The position numbers and the translations under genes are program-made. Under the pieces are notes generated by a model that was given only the letters and a program-made list of their open reading frames with translations, had not been told where the DNA came from and ran no database searches. Of a stretch of 64,000 nt of DNA, positions 63,461 to 64,000 are shown one piece after another (position 1 is the stretch's first letter; the number at the start of each line of letters is the position of its first letter). This DNA is from Sindora glabra. Its lineage: Eukaryota > Streptophyta > Magnoliopsida > Fabales > Fabaceae. Where the stretch lies: contig CM035231.1 of NCBI GenBank assembly GCA_020226215.1, positions 56,820,876 through 56,884,875 on the forward strand. Direction: 5' to 3'.

Positions 63461-64000
63461 ATTCGTTCAAGATTATCATTTAAAAAAAAAGCAAAATAAA
63501 GAGACTATTTTATAATTTTATGTAAGGTTTTGTACCTTTAAGTTTTTATTTATTTTTATTTTTATCTTAACTAAAAATTTATTTCAATCTTTAAAAAATT
63601 AAATTTTTATTAATTTTATTTGTAATTAAAATTTTATATTAATTTAATTTTTATAAAATTAAAAATTCTCTAATTTTAATTCTTATAAATTTTTGGTCTT
63701 TTATTTTTTTATTTGTATAAAATTAAAAATTCTTCAATTTTAATATGTGATAAAAGGAAGTTTTTATTTGGTGCTTTTAGACTTTTTGAGATGCACTATA
63801 AATATATCATTTTATCTTCCGCATATCGTAATAAATTTTCATATATGAATACACTTAAATGAAAGAAAGTAAATTCGAAATATCTTACTATAATAAATTA
63901 TAACAAATAGCACTGGCCTAATTTTTTTCCTAAATTTTATTTCGTTAAACCTATTAGGCCTAGCATGACATCGCCCACCTACACTTTAATTGCAACCTTG
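63461..64000. other. AT-rich flank homologous to the left-edge flank
   Basis: Low-complexity T/A runs, then 63,860-63,950 aligning with about 3890-3975. No gene. Confidence 0.4.

Overview
This is a nuclear segment from a flowering plant, most likely a eudicot. The evidence is very AT-rich intergenic DNA, spliced genes with GT-AG introns, a plant A-type cytochrome P450, and typical plant transposons (Ty1/Copia with an initiator-tRNA-Met primer site, PIF/Harbinger with a Myb/SANT-like ORF1, CACTA). I cannot name the species. The window is almost entirely repeat-derived. The only host-type gene I recognise is one P450, and it carries a frameshift.

Layout. 0-9.3 kb is gene-free AT-rich DNA made of degenerate tandem arrays: about 0.2-0.6 kb, 1.1-3.77 kb with GTTACTATTT/AAATAGTAAC dyads, and 5.96-8.93 kb. 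9.33-9.83 kb is a GC-rich island made of a 229-bp tandem duplication. 10.0-10.7, 21.5-22.3 and 39.95-40.64 kb look like three copies of one AT-rich element. 12.3-13.9 kb is a decayed Copia pol fragment on the minus strand, followed by a CACTA remnant (13.9-16.3 kb). 16.3-26.8 kb holds no recognisable gene.

The most interesting unit is a PIF/Harbinger-type element of about 12.9 kb at 26,822-39,707, with TAA target duplications and GTCGTTTGGTT termini. Its right part carries the usual two minus-strand genes, Myb/SANT-like ORF1 and DDE transposase, both broken. Its left part carries, on the plus strand, a multi-exon gene with a coiled-coil middle and a C-terminal Ulp1/C48 SUMO-protease domain. 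The introns and 3' flank of that gene are filled with more than 25 copies of a short dyad, GTTACTGTTT-loop-AAACAGTAAC, in two regular arrays (147-bp spacing, then alternating 124/155-bp spacing). The dyad arms co-vary. The same dyad is the core of the unrelated arrays at 1.1-3.77 kb and 62.2-63.46 kb. By analogy with the VANC anti-silencing proteins of Arabidopsis VANDAL elements, which recognise short motifs clustered in tandem repeats, this could be a motif-array and trans-factor system. That is inference.

41.08-44.71 kb is a two-exon CYP92-like P450 with all catalytic motifs but an apparent 11-bp deletion in exon 1. 47.5-55.6 kb is a full-length 8.05-kb Copia element with 321-bp LTRs that differ at 13 sites, a GTTTG target duplication, an extra ORF upstream of gag, and two antisense tRNA-like modules in its leader. 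Its decay is dominated by C-to-T type changes, including many Gln-to-stop changes. 55.6-62.2 kb has no recognisable gene. 62.2-64 kb is a second copy, in direct orientation, of the repeat family seen at the left edge.
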